Shown here piece after piece: positions 10,100 to 19,811 of a stretch of DNA of 64,000 nucleotides (positions are counted from its first letter, which is position 1; every line of letters begins with the position of its first letter). Made by a program: the position numbers and the translations under genes. The stretch is from Hydrogenophaga sp. (GTDB taxonomy: Bacteria > Pseudomonadota > Gammaproteobacteria > Burkholderiales > Burkholderiaceae_C). The notes below the pieces were generated by a model. It did no database searches. It was given only the letters and a program-made list of their open reading frames with translations, and was not told the origin of the DNA. Location: assembly GCF_026125825.1 (NCBI RefSeq), contig NZ_JAHCKK010000007.1:22529-86528 (forward strand). The letters are read 5' to 3'.

Positions 10100-10893
10100 G
10101 GGCGCACACTCACTTCCGAACTGGTGACGGTCAGCATGCCCTGGTCGGTCAGCACCTGCAGGGCGCCGTCGGGACTCACCCCGCAGGCGGTGCCGCGGGT
10201 GCCATCCGAGAGTTGAACCGCCAGGCCCTGCAAGGCGTCCAGGCCCGCAAAACGCTGTGCAAAGGCACTGAAGCCTTGCGAGGCAAACGCGAGCACGTCC
10301 TGCACCAGTGGTGGCGCCACGCGTTCGAGCACCTCCCCTGCCGTGATGCCCATGAGGACCTCGGCCAGCCCGGCGGGTGCCATGGCGGCCACGGTCGAGC
10401 CTTCGGGCACGAGCGCGGCCACGGCCGCGCTGTCGGGGCGGGCGATGTTGATGCCCACGCCGATCACCACCATGCGCTGGCCCGGGGCCGCGTCACCGGT
10501 GCTTGCGGTCTCCACCAGGATGCCGCCCAGCTTTCGCTGGTGCAGCCAGAGGTCATTCGGCCATTTCAGACGCACATCAGGGTGCAGGCTCTGGGCCAGG
10601 CTCACACCCACGGCGAGCGACAGGCCCGACCAGTTCGAGGGCGCCAGCGGCAAGGCGATGGAAAACGTAAGCGACTGGCCCGGCCTGCTGTGCCAGCCCT
10701 TGCCCAGCCGGCCGCGCCCGGCGGTCTGTTGCTCGGCGGTCAGCAGGACCGGCTCCATGAGCCCGTTGCGCGCGCGCCGCATGAGTTCGCTGCTGGTGGA
10801 ATCGATGCTGGGCAGCACCTCCACCGTGAAGCCCGGCAGATGGGGCACCACCGCTTCCCAGACCGCTTCCGCGTGCGACAACAGGTCAGACAT
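10093..10893 (-). CDS. birA: biotin--[acetyl-CoA-carboxylase] ligase
   Basis: Attaches biotin to the AccB lysine through biotinyl-5'-AMP. The protein is 266 aa and carries only the catalytic and C-terminal domains; the N-terminal winged helix of E. coli BirA is absent, so it cannot act as the biotin repressor in that way. Motifs: STSSELMRRA, the biotin-AMP loop GRGRLGKGWHS (about residues 59-69), and KWPNDLWLHQRKLGGILVE. The SPOR gene is translationally coupled downstream. The monofunctional form is common in betaproteobacteria. Confidence 0.93.
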   Translation of the reverse strand: MSDLLSHAEAVWEAVVPHLPGFTVEVLPSIDSTSSELMRRARNGLMEPVLLTAEQQTAGRGRLGKGWHSRPGQSLTFSIALPLAPSNWSGLSLAVGVSLAQSLHPDVRLKWPNDLWLHQRKLGGILVETASTGDAAPGQRMVVIGVGINIARPDSAAVAALVPEGSTVAAMAPAGLAEVLMGITAGEVLERVAPPLVQDVLAFASQGFSAFAQRFAGLDALQGLAVQLSDGTRGTACGVSPDGALQVLTDQGMLTVTSSEVSVRPC

Positions 10894-10960
10894 GGGTCAT
10901 GGGGCGCTGGGGCACGTGACCGGTGCACTGCGCAGCCGGTTGGGACCGCGCGCAGGTATT

Positions 10961-10999
10961 GCCCCCCGCGAGGAGGCGCCGAAGGCGCTTCGGGGGGGT
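10961..10999. repeat. C-rich/G-rich intergenic hairpin element
   Basis: An outer pairing of CCCCCC (10962-10967) with GGGGGG (10992-10997) encloses an inner stem GCGCC-gaa-GGCGC (10976-10988). Similar 'CCCCC...GCGCC-TTCGGCGC...GGGGG' elements are familiar between genes in Comamonadaceae and may act as bidirectional terminators or REP-like repeats. It lies between birA and the SET gene; a related arrangement recurs at 59651-59694. Confidence 0.55.
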
Positions 11000-11006
11000 G
11001 TCATGT

Positions 11007-11546
11007 TCAGCCGAGCTTGGAGGCGCGTCCCGCGCGCTTGGGGGCCAGCAGGGTGCCTCGGCACTTCTTGGCGCCGCACCAGCAGGGGTACTCCGCCTTG
11101 AGCTTGGGCGTGTAGGGCTCGTCGATCACGAGGCCATAGTCATAGAACAGCTCTTCGCCGGCCTGGATGGGCCGCAGCGAGCGGATGAACACCCTGCCGT
11201 CTTCCACGTCGGCTTCGCAGTTGGGCTGGCAGCTGTGATTGATCCAGCGCGCCGAATTGCCGCCCACCTTGGCGTCGATCACGTGGTCTTCATCGATGTG
11301 GAAATAGAAGGTGTGGTTCGGGTCGCTGGGATCGTGCGGGTGGCGGCGCAGTGCCTCGTCCCAGGTGATGATCTCGCCCACGTATTCGATGAGCGTCTCG
11401 CCCTCGGCCAGATCGACCACGGCATACACGCCCTTTCCATGCACGCCGGAGCGCCGGGTCTGGATGCGGCGGCTGGGGGCGGGTGCGGCGGCCTTGGTCT
11501 TCGTGGAAGAGGGGCGCGGCTGCGTCTGGCGGGGGCTTTTCGTCAC
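11007..11546 (-). CDS. SET-domain protein-lysine methyltransferase
   Basis: Predicted SAM-dependent lysine methyltransferase of the eukaryotic-like SET family, about 179 aa from a GTG at 11546. After a basic N-terminal tail (residues 1-30) the SET core is complete: SGVHGKGVYA (33-42), IEYVGEIITWDEA (53-65), the SAM/catalytic NSARWINHSCQPNC (97-110) and GEELFYDY (130-137, catalytic Tyr). A post-SET CWCGAKKCRG cysteine cluster (156-165) follows. The start is uncertain: the frame is open to 11729, but that extension overlaps topB and is repetitive Cys/His/Arg-rich sequence. It diverges from topB, whose product has a Lys/Ala-rich tail that is a plausible substrate (inference). Confidence 0.88.
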   Translation of the reverse strand: MTKSPRQTQPRPSSTKTKAAAPAPSRRIQTRRSGVHGKGVYAVVDLAEGETLIEYVGEIITWDEALRRHPHDPSDPNHTFYFHIDEDHVIDAKVGGNSARWINHSCQPNCEADVEDGRVFIRSLRPIQAGEELFYDYGLVIDEPYTPKLKAEYPCWCGAKKCRGTLLAPKRAGRASKLG

Positions 11547-11602
11547 GGCCGAAATATTTGGTAAGGTTGTTTCATGCAGGTGCGCGCGGGTGTGCGCGTG
11601 CC

Positions 11603-11626
11603 CATGTGCGCGTGTACACGCGCGTG
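11603..11626. repeat. alternating pyrimidine-purine tract with 16-bp palindrome
   Basis: Twenty-four consecutive bases alternate pyrimidine and purine. They include the perfect palindrome GCGCGTGTACACGCGC (11608-11623). The tract lies in the SET/topB divergent region and ends 17 bp before the topB ATG. Sequences of this type flip readily to Z-DNA or cruciform under negative supercoiling. Confidence 0.7.
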
Positions 11627-11643
11627 GAAAGCCGATTGTAGAG

Positions 11644-14589
11644 ATGAAAACCCTGGTCATTGCCGAGAAGCCATCCGTGGCCCAAGACATCGTGCGAGCG
11701 CTTACCCCGGTGGCGGGCAAGTTCGACAAGCACGATGATCACTTTGAAAATGACAAGTACGTGGTGACCTCCGCCGTGGGCCACCTGGTGGAGATCGCCG
11801 CGCCGGAGGAGTTCGACGTGAAGCGCGGCAAGTGGAGCTTCGCGCACCTGCCGGTGCTGCCGCCGTATTTCGAGCTCAAGCCGATCGACAAGACCAAGTC
11901 GCGTCTGTCGGCGGTGGTCAAGCTGGTCAAGCGCAAGGACGTGACGCGCCTGATCAACGCCTGTGACGCGGGCCGCGAGGGTGAACTGATCTTCCGCCTG
12001 ATCGAGCAGTACGCCGGCGGCCTCAAGAACGGCAGCTACCAGCCGCTGGGCAAGCCGGTGCAGCGCCTGTGGCTGCAGTCGATGACGCCTGCGGCCATCC
12101 GCGACGGTTTCGAGCAATTGCGCAGCAACGAGCAGATGCTGGGCCTGGCCGATGCCGCGCGCAGCCGTTCCGAGGCCGACTGGATGGTCGGTATCAACGG
12201 CACGCGCGCCATGACCGCCTTCAACTCGCGCGACGGGGGCTTCTTTCTCACCACCGTCGGCCGGGTGCAGACGCCCACGCTGTCCATCGTGGTCGAGCGC
12301 GAGGAAAAGATCCGCGCCCACAGAAGCCGTGACTACTGGGAAATCCACGCCAGCTTCCTGGCCGAGGCCGGCGAGTACCCGGGCAAGTGGTTTGACCCCA
12401 ACTTCAAGAAACCCACCGGCGACGATGCCGACGCCGAGTTGCGAGCCGACCGCGTCTGGAGCCAGCGCGAGGCGCTGGCCATCGCCGAGGCGGTGCGCGG
12501 CAAGGCCGCCAGCGTCAAGGAAGAGAGCAAGCCCACCACCCAGGCCTGCGGCCTGCTGTACGACCTGACCAGCCTGCAGCGCGAGGCCAACGGCCGCTTC
12601 GGCTTCTCGGCCAAGACGACGCTGCAGCTGGCGCAGAGCCTGTACGAGCGCCACAAGGCCCTGACCTACCCCCGGACCGACTCGCGCGCCCTGCCCGAGG
12701 ACTACCTTCCGACCGTCAGGCAGACCTTCGAGATGCTGGCTGGCAGCGGCATGAAGCACCTCGCGCCGCACGCGAAGACGGCGCTGGACAACAGCTACAT
12801 CCGCCCGAGCAAGCGCATCTTCGACAACAGCAAGGTCAGCGATCACTTTGCCATCATCCCCACGCTGCAGGCGCCCAGCGGCCTGAGCGAAGCCGAACAG
12901 AAGCTCTACGACCTGGTGGTGCGCCGCTTTCTGGCGGTGTTTTTCCCCAGTGCGGAGTTCATGGTGACCACCCGCATCAGCTCGGTGCTCAACCACCATT
13001 TCAAGACCGAAGGCAAGGTGCTCGTGAAGCCGGGCTGGATGGCTGTCTATGGCAAGGAAGCCGCCGAGGACGTGGCCGATGCCAAGGAGGGCGACAAGGG
13101 CCAGAACCTGGTGCCTGTGCGCGAGGGCGAGACCGTGCGCACCGAGAGCGTCGAGCCCAAGGGGCTCAAGACCAAGCCGCCGGCGCGTTACTCGGAAGCC
13201 ACGCTGCTGGGCGCCATGGAGGGTGCGGGCAAGCTGGTGGACGACGATGAACTTCGCGAGGCCATGCAGGAAAAAGGCCTTGGCACGCCAGCCACGCGCG
13301 CGGCCATCATCGAAGGCCTGCTCACCGAGAAGTACATGTTTCGCGAAGGCCGCGAAATCATTCCCACCGCCAAGGCCTTCCAGCTCATGACGCTGCTGCG
13401 CGGCCTGGGTGTGGAGGAGCTCTCCAAGCCTGAGCTCACCGGCGAGTGGGAGTACAAGCTCGCGCAGATGGAGCACGGCCAGCTCAGCCGTGCCGCATTC
13501 ATGGGCGAGATTGCCGCCATGACCGAGCGCATGGTGAAGAAGGCCAAGGAATACGACCGCGACACCATCCCAGGCAACTACGCCACGCTGTCCACGCCGT
13601 GCCCGAACTGCGGTGGCGTGGTCAAAGAGAACTACCGCCGCTACACCTGCACAGGCGCCGACGGCAACAGCGAGGGCTGCGGTTTCTCGTTCGGCAAGTC
13701 GCCGGCCGGTCGCACCTTTGAACCCGAAGAGGCCGAGCAGCTCCTGCGCGACAAGAAGATCGGCCCGCTCGAAGGCTTTCGCTCCAAGGCGGGCTGGCCC
13801 TTCGTGGCCGAGATCGTGATCAAGTTCAACGAAGAAGACAAGAACTGGAAGCTGGAGTTCGACTTCGGCGACGACAAGAAGGGCGAGGAAAGCGGCGAGC
13901 TGGTGGACTTCACTGGCAGCGAGTCGCTCGGCGCCTGCCCCAAGTGCGGCAGCCCGGTGCATGAGCACGGCAGCAACTATGTCTGCGAGAAATCGGTGCC
14001 GACCCTGGCGCAGCCCACGCCCACGTGCGATTTCAAGAGCGGCAAGATCATCCTGCAGCAGCCGGTGGCGCGCGAGCAGATGAGCAAGTTGCTGGAGACC
14101 GGCAAGACCGATCTGCTCGACAAGTTCGTCTCCATGCGCACGCGCCGCGCGTTCAAGGCCTTCCTGGCCTGGGACAAGGAGGCCGGCAAGGTGAACTTCG
14201 AGTTCGAGCCGCGCGCGAGCAAGTTCCCGCCGCGCAAGACGGCCACGGGTGCTCCCGCCAAGGCCGCCCCTGCGAAGAAGGCGGCTCCTGCCAAGAAGGC
14301 ACCCGCGGCCAAGAAAGCCGCGGCGGCCAAGACCCCCAAGGCGCCGCGCAAGACCACCGCCGCCAGCGGCAAGCAGCCCAGTGCCGCGCTGGCGGCGGTG
14401 ATCGGCGAAGGCCCGGTGTCGCGCCCCGAGGTGGTGAAGAAGCTGTGGGACTACATCAAGGCCAATGGCCTTCAGGACGCGGGCGACAAGCGCCGCGTCA
14501 ACGCCGACGCCAAGCTCGCCGCCGTGTTTGGCAAGCCGCAGGTCACCATGTTCGAGATCGCCGGCATCGTCGGCCAGCACCTGAGCTGA
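11644..14589 (+). CDS. topB: DNA topoisomerase III with Lys/Ala-rich linker and C-terminal SWIB domain
   Basis: Type IA topoisomerase of 981 aa that relaxes and decatenates single-strand-containing DNA. It has the TOPRIM domain (MKTLVIAEKPSVAQDI; CDAGREGELIFRL), the catalytic Tyr342 (LTYPRTDSRALP), and zinc-ribbon-like cysteine pairs near residues 653-680 (CPNCGG) and 766-800 (CPKCGS). Beyond the normal core comes a histone-H1-like linker of repeated AAPAKK/APAAKK units (about 871-906), then a SWIB/MDM2-type domain (about 915-981; GPVSRPEVVKKLWDYIKANGL...VNADAKLAAVFG). SWIB fusions are known on chlamydial topoisomerase I and some betaproteobacterial topoisomerase III proteins. The ATG follows GAG at 11641. 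The GST gene downstream has its own ribosome site. Confidence 0.95.
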   Translation: MKTLVIAEKPSVAQDIVRALTPVAGKFDKHDDHFENDKYVVTSAVGHLVEIAAPEEFDVKRGKWSFAHLPVLPPYFELKPIDKTKSRLSAVVKLVKRKDVTRLINACDAGREGELIFRLIEQYAGGLKNGSYQPLGKPVQRLWLQSMTPAAIRDGFEQLRSNEQMLGLADAARSRSEADWMVGINGTRAMTAFNSRDGGFFLTTVGRVQTPTLSIVVEREEKIRAHRSRDYWEIHASFLAEAGEYPGKWFDPNFKKPTGDDADAELRADRVWSQREALAIAEAVRGKAASVKEESKPTTQACGLLYDLTSLQREANGRFGFSAKTTLQLAQSLYERHKALTYPRTDSRALPEDYLPTVRQTFEMLAGSGMKHLAPHAKTALDNSYIRPSKRIFDNSKVSDHFAIIPTLQAPSGLSEAEQKLYDLVVRRFLAVFFPSAEFMVTTRISSVLNHHFKTEGKVLVKPGWMAVYGKEAAEDVADAKEGDKGQNLVPVREGETVRTESVEPKGLKTKPPARYSEATLLGAMEGAGKLVDDDELREAMQEKGLGTPATRAAIIEGLLTEKYMFREGREIIPTAKAFQLMTLLRGLGVEELSKPELTGEWEYKLAQMEHGQLSRAAFMGEIAAMTERMVKKAKEYDRDTIPGNYATLSTPCPNCGGVVKENYRRYTCTGADGNSEGCGFSFGKSPAGRTFEPEEAEQLLRDKKIGPLEGFRSKAGWPFVAEIVIKFNEEDKNWKLEFDFGDDKKGEESGELVDFTGSESLGACPKCGSPVHEHGSNYVCEKSVPTLAQPTPTCDFKSGKIILQQPVAREQMSKLLETGKTDLLDKFVSMRTRRAFKAFLAWDKEAGKVNFEFEPRASKFPPRKTATGAPAKAAPAKKAAPAKKAPAAKKAAAAKTPKAPRKTTAASGKQPSAALAAVIGEGPVSRPEVVKKLWDYIKANGLQDAGDKRRVNADAKLAAVFGKPQVTMFEIAGIVGQHLS

Positions 14590-14612
14590 TTGTTTCAAGG
14601 AGGAATTCCCGC

Positions 14613-15263
14613 ATGAGCCTGACTCTCTATTTCGCCCCCGGCGCATGTTCCTTTGTGCCCCACAGCATGCTGGAGCTCTCCGGTGTGGCGTTCGAGCCGC
14701 ACAGCGTCAAGCTGCACAAGAACGAGCAGCGCAGCCCCGAGTACCTGGCGATCAACCCGCGTGGCCAGGTGCCGGTGCTGGTGGACGATGGGCAGGTGAT
14801 CACACAGATCGTGGCGATCCTGCTGCACCTCGACGCCAAGTTGCCCGAGGCAGGCATCCTGCCGGCATCGGGCCTGGCGCGCACGCGCGCGCTGCAGACC
14901 CTGGTCTGGATGAACAACACCGTGCACCCCACTTTCACGCACGTGTTCATGCCGGACAAGTTCACCGACGACGAGGCCGCCAAGCAGGCGATCCGCGCCC
15001 ACGCTACCAAGACCTACCAGGGCCTGCTGGACGAAATCGAATCGATGGCCCGGCAAGCCTCGCCCTGGATGATGGGCGAGCGCCCCGGTGCGCTGGATGC
15101 CTATGCCTTGACGCTGCTGCGTTGGGGCGGGTTTGCGGGCATCGACCCCACCACCCGGCCGGCGACCTGGGATCTGGCCCAGCGCTTCGCCGCGTTGCCG
15201 GCGGTGGCGCGCGCGGTCGAGCGTGAAAAGCTGGTGCTCAACATCTACAAGCCCAAGGCCTGA
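14613..15263 (+). CDS. glutathione S-transferase, beta class-like
   Basis: Cytosolic GST, 216 aa, with a strong AAGGAGG ribosome site 9 bp before the ATG. The thioredoxin-fold N-terminus has the beta-class signature LYFAPGACSFVPH (the Cys that can form a mixed disulphide with glutathione), then EYLAINPRGQVPVLVDDG, and the cis-Pro segment. The helical C-terminal domain (about 88-216) binds the electrophilic substrate. It lies 23 bp after topB but is functionally unrelated. Detoxification or redox role; substrate unknown. Confidence 0.88.
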   Translation: MSLTLYFAPGACSFVPHSMLELSGVAFEPHSVKLHKNEQRSPEYLAINPRGQVPVLVDDGQVITQIVAILLHLDAKLPEAGILPASGLARTRALQTLVWMNNTVHPTFTHVFMPDKFTDDEAAKQAIRAHATKTYQGLLDEIESMARQASPWMMGERPGALDAYALTLLRWGGFAGIDPTTRPATWDLAQRFAALPAVARAVEREKLVLNIYKPKA

Positions 15264-15268
15264 TCCGT

Positions 15269-16783
15269 TCAGGGCGCCAGTCGAGGCGTCTTGGGCGTGA
15301 AGCGCACCGAGGCCAGCAGGCCCGGCGGGTTGCGCTCGGGGTGCGCGCTCTCGATCAGCACCGTCGCGCCGTGCTGTTGCGCGATCTCCTGCACGATGGT
15401 CAGGCCCAGGCCCGAGCCATCCACGTTGGTGCCCAGCGCGCGGTAGAACGGCTGCAGCACGAACTCGCGCTCGCTCTCGGGGATGCCCGGGCCGTTGTCT
15501 TCCACCTGCAGAATCTGCACGCCGCTGAAGGGGTCGATCAGGACGCGCGCCGTCACCACGCCGCCGCGTCCGCTGTAGTTGATCGCGTTGTCCACCAGGT
15601 TGCGCACCATCTCCTGCAACAGGATGGGGTTGCCGTCCATCAGGCAGTCTTGCGGCACCTCCTCCGGGCCTTCGCAGCCCAGGTCGATGCCGTGCTCCAG
15701 CGCGCGCGGCACCGAATCCTGCACCACGTCGCGCACCAGGCGGGCCAGGTCCACGCGCGCGCTGGGCAAGGTGCGGCCGGTGGTCTCGGCCCGTGCCAGC
15801 GCCAGCAATTGGTTGACCGTGTGCGTGGCGCGCGAACTGGAGCGCGCAATCTGCTTGAGCGAGCTGCGGATTTCTTCCGGATTGCTCTCGCGCTGGGCCA
15901 GCTCGGCCTGCATGCGCAGGCCGGCCAATGGCGTCTTGAGCTGGTGCGCGGCGTCGGCCAGGAAGCGCCGCTGCGTGGTGAGCGAGGCTTTCAGGCGCGT
16001 GAGCAGATCGTTGATGGACGAAACCAGTGGCGCGACCTCCTGCGGGATGGCCGACTCCTCGATCGGGCTGAGGTCATCGGGTTTGCGCGCGCGGATGCGC
16101 TGCTCCAGTTCGTTGAGCGGGCGGATGCCGCGCACCAGCGCCAGCCACACCAGCAGCACGGCCAACGGCAGGATGACGAACTGCGGCACCATCACGCCCT
16201 TGATGATTTCCGCCGCCAGCGTGGAGCGCTTGCCGCGTGTCTCCGCCACCTGCATCAGCACCAGGTTCTGGGCGTCGTTGCGCTCGAGCCAGGTGTAAGC
16301 CACCCGCACCTCGTCGCCGCGCACCACATCGTCGCGCAGCAGCACGCGGCCCGCCTCGGGGGTTTCGTCCTCGCGCGGGCGCGGAAAGTCCAGCTCGCCG
16401 CTGACGAGCTTGCCGCGCGGGTCGATCACCTGGTAGTAGACGAGGTCGCTGTCGTCGGCGCGCAGCAGGTCGCGCGCCTGCGCATTGAGGTTGAAGCTGA
16501 TCTGCCCGTTCTGGTTGGCCACGAACTGCGTGAGCGCCTGCAGGTTGAACTCCAGCGCTCGGTCGAACGGCTTGCTCGCGATGCCCTGGGCCACGAACCA
16601 GGTCAGGGCCAGCGAGAGCGGCCACAGCAACAACAGCGGCGTGAGCATCCAGTCCAGGATCTCGCCGAACAGGCTGCGCTGTTCGCGCTGGAACAGGCCG
16701 AACGACTTCGGGATGGGGCGGCCCGCCACCGGCGGTGGCGAGGCCTCGATCAACGCCTGGGTTTCAGCCGGCGATTTTTTCAA
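15269..16783 (-). CDS. sensor histidine kinase, TctE-like (2CSK_N sensor domain)
   Basis: Inner-membrane sensor kinase, 504 aa. Two membrane helices (about 45-65 and 198-218) flank a periplasmic 2CSK_N-type sensor domain. The HisKA domain carries His280 (ADAAHQLKTPLAGLR), and HATPase_c has the N box (VRNLVDNAINYSG), GPGIP and GSGLGLTIV. The start codon lies inside the regulator gene (20-bp overlap), so both are translated together. In TctDE and its relatives the signal is an organic (tricarboxylic) acid, but no transporter lies next to this pair, so the ligand is open. It converges on the GST gene, 5 bp away. Confidence 0.9.
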   Translation of the reverse strand: MKKSPAETQALIEASPPPVAGRPIPKSFGLFQREQRSLFGEILDWMLTPLLLLWPLSLALTWFVAQGIASKPFDRALEFNLQALTQFVANQNGQISFNLNAQARDLLRADDSDLVYYQVIDPRGKLVSGELDFPRPREDETPEAGRVLLRDDVVRGDEVRVAYTWLERNDAQNLVLMQVAETRGKRSTLAAEIIKGVMVPQFVILPLAVLLVWLALVRGIRPLNELEQRIRARKPDDLSPIEESAIPQEVAPLVSSINDLLTRLKASLTTQRRFLADAAHQLKTPLAGLRMQAELAQRESNPEEIRSSLKQIARSSSRATHTVNQLLALARAETTGRTLPSARVDLARLVRDVVQDSVPRALEHGIDLGCEGPEEVPQDCLMDGNPILLQEMVRNLVDNAINYSGRGGVVTARVLIDPFSGVQILQVEDNGPGIPESEREFVLQPFYRALGTNVDGSGLGLTIVQEIAQQHGATVLIESAHPERNPPGLLASVRFTPKTPRLAP

Positions 16784-17438
16784 GGCAGTAGCCCAGGCCG
16801 CGCACGGTGGCGATGCGGATCGGGCCCTTCTCGATCTTCTTGCGCAGGCGGTGGATGTAGACCTCGATGGCGTTGTTGCTCACCTCTTCGCCCCACTCGC
16901 ACAGGCGTTCGACCAGCTGGTCCTTGCTCACCAGGCGCCCGGCGCGCTGCAGCAGCACCTCCAGCAGGCCGAGTTCGCGCGCCGAGAGTTCGACCATCTT
17001 GCCGTCGATGGTGGCCACGCGGCCAGCCTGGTCGTACTCCAGGGGGCCGTGTCGGATGGTGTTGGTGGAGCCGCCCATGCCGCGCCGCGTGAGTGCGCGC
17101 ACGCGGGCTTCGAGCTCCTGCAGCGAGAACGGCTTGGCCATGTAGTCGTCGGCGCCATAGTCCAGGCCCTTGACGCGTTCCTCCACGCTGTCGGCCGCGG
17201 TAAGGATGAGCACTGGCAGCGTGGAGCCGCGCGAGCGCAGGCGCTTGAGCACTTCGAGGCCGTGCAGGCGGGGCAGGCCCAGATCGAGGATCAGCAGGTC
17301 GAACTCGTTGTTGGTCAGCAAAGCGGCGTCGGCCTCGGTGCCGCTGGTGACGTGGTCCACCGCCGCGCCGGCGGCGCGCAGGCTGCGCAGCAGGCCGTCC
17401 GCGAGCACGTGGTCGTCTTCGGCAATCAGGATGCGCAT
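16764..17438 (-). CDS. OmpR/PhoB-family response regulator, TctD-like
   Basis: Response regulator of 224 aa. The receiver domain has the acidic pocket EDD (7-9), phospho-acceptor Asp52 (LLILDLGLPRLHG) and the conserved Lys in MAKPFSL. The C-terminal winged helix is about 125-220 (SARELGLLEVLLQRAG...SNNAIEVYIHRLRKKIE, ending in RGLGYCL). It partners with the overlapping histidine kinase downstream. The 99-bp gap upstream separates it from the MarR gene on the same strand. Target genes are not visible in the window. Confidence 0.92.
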   Translation of the reverse strand: MRILIAEDDHVLADGLLRSLRAAGAAVDHVTSGTEADAALLTNNEFDLLILDLGLPRLHGLEVLKRLRSRGSTLPVLILTAADSVEERVKGLDYGADDYMAKPFSLQELEARVRALTRRGMGGSTNTIRHGPLEYDQAGRVATIDGKMVELSARELGLLEVLLQRAGRLVSKDQLVERLCEWGEEVSNNAIEVYIHRLRKKIEKGPIRIATVRGLGYCLEKIAG

Positions 17439-17537
17439 GGGAGGTCTCCTGGGTGGCTGCCGGGGGCAGCGCGTCGTCGGGGAATGCCCGGCTCGGGCCA
17501 GCCATTTTAGGCCGCGCGGGCCCCCGCGGCACGGGGT

Positions 17538-18056
17538 TCAGCGCGGCGGCACGGCCGCGCGCGCGCCCGGAGATTCCGAGCCGTAGGCTTCCAGGCCGAG
17601 CGCCACCACGGTGGCCACCGCGTCGCCCACCTGGGCGCGGAACTCCGCCTCGGCCTGCGCCACGGCCTGGCGGAACGCCTCCAGCCAGAGCAGGCCGGTG
17701 TCCGTGAACACGATGCGCCGGGCCCGCGCGTCGCGCGGGTCTGCTTCGCGGCGCACCAGACCCCAGGCCTCGCACTGCGTCACCAGGTCGCCCATGGCCT
17801 GTTTGCTCATGCCGGCCTGATGAGCCAGCTCGGTCAGGCGCGAGCCGTGCAGGCCGAGGTGGCGCGTGATGTGGATGTGCGCAGCCCCCACCTGCGCCCG
17901 CGCGGCCAGGTGCGACAGCGCCAGCGGTACGTTGGCGTCGTGCGCCATCAGGCTGAGCACGCGCTCGTCAAAACGCCTCAGGGCCAGGCCCATGAGGCGG
18001 CCCAGGTGGCCGCCGCGCCAGCGGTCGTCAGGCAAAACGGGCGTGGTGTCGGTCAT
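17538..18056 (-). CDS. MarR-family transcriptional regulator
   Basis: Winged-helix regulator, 172 aa from the ATG at 18056 (MTDTTPV). The DNA-binding core is HITRHLGLHGSRLTELAHQA with the recognition helix MSKQAMGDLVTQCEAWGLV, followed by the beta-wing READPRDARARRIVFTDTG, all typical MarR features. It diverges from recA across a 134-bp region that also contains the recA LexA box; any autoregulatory site would be there (TCAAA-N10-TTTGA at 18080-18099 is a weak candidate). Ligand and targets unknown. Confidence 0.88.
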   Translation of the reverse strand: MTDTTPVLPDDRWRGGHLGRLMGLALRRFDERVLSLMAHDANVPLALSHLAARAQVGAAHIHITRHLGLHGSRLTELAHQAGMSKQAMGDLVTQCEAWGLVRREADPRDARARRIVFTDTGLLWLEAFRQAVAQAEAEFRAQVGDAVATVVALGLEAYGSESPGARAAVPPR

Positions 18057-18137
18057 CCGCCAATGGTAAGGCAAACTGATCAAATATCGCCTTGTTTGAA
18101 TTCGACCAGCCTGTAAACTCCTGCTCAAGCATCCAGC

Positions 18138-18153
18138 CTGTACGCATTAACAG
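18138..18153 (+). promoter_or_regulatory. LexA (SOS) box of recA
   Basis: CTGTACGCATTAACAG is an exact CTGT-N8-ACAG LexA operator, 37 bp upstream of the recA start. It implies SOS control of recA and, by read-through, recX. Confidence 0.92.
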
Positions 18154-18190
18154 GCTTTGCGAACCTCTACCACCCGCTCAGGAGCCCCTC

Positions 18191-19321
<1,131 letters not shown>

Positions 19322-19342
19322 TCCCCGCCTTTGCCTGCGCGC

Positions 19343-19804
19343 ATGGCCTTCGATCAGATTTCCCTCAAGGGCCGTGCGCTGCGCCTGCTCGCCGGGCGAG
19401 AGCATTCGCGTGCCGAGTTGCAGCGCAAGCTGAGCGCGCACGAGACCGAGCCCGGCGAGTTGGCCCAGGCGCTGGACGAGCTGGAGGCCAAGGGCTTCAT
19501 CAACGAGCAGCGCGTGCTGGAGTCGGTGCTGCACCGGCGCTCGGCCCGCCTGGGTGCGTCTCGCGTGCGCCAGGAGTTGCAGGCCAAGGGGCTGGACCCC
19601 CAGGCGGTGGCCGAGGCGGTGGCCGGCCTGCAGGGATCGGAAGAGGCTCGCGCACGCGAGGTCTGGCGCAAACGCTTCGCGGCCCCCCCGGCCGATGCCG
19701 CCGAACGCGCCAAACAGATGCGCTTCCTGCTCACGCGCGGCTTTGGCGCCGAGGTGGTGCGGCGCGTGGTGCGCGGTGTCCCCCTCGACGACAGCGAGGG
19801 TTGA
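19343..19804 (+). CDS. recX: regulatory protein RecX
   Basis: RecA inhibitor that caps filament extension; 153 aa, the normal size. The tandem three-helix repeats are recognisable: LKGRALRLLAGREHSRAEL (first), LDELEAKGFINEQRVLESV, then RLGASRVRQELQAKGLDP and a third repeat to RFLLTRGFGAEVVRRVV. The ATG at 19343 is preferred over a TTG at 19331. It stands directly downstream of recA in the usual order, so it shares the SOS promoter. Confidence 0.95.
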   Translation: MAFDQISLKGRALRLLAGREHSRAELQRKLSAHETEPGELAQALDELEAKGFINEQRVLESVLHRRSARLGASRVRQELQAKGLDPQAVAEAVAGLQGSEEARAREVWRKRFAAPPADAAERAKQMRFLLTRGFGAEVVRRVVRGVPLDDSEG

Positions 19805-19811
19805 GCGCGGG

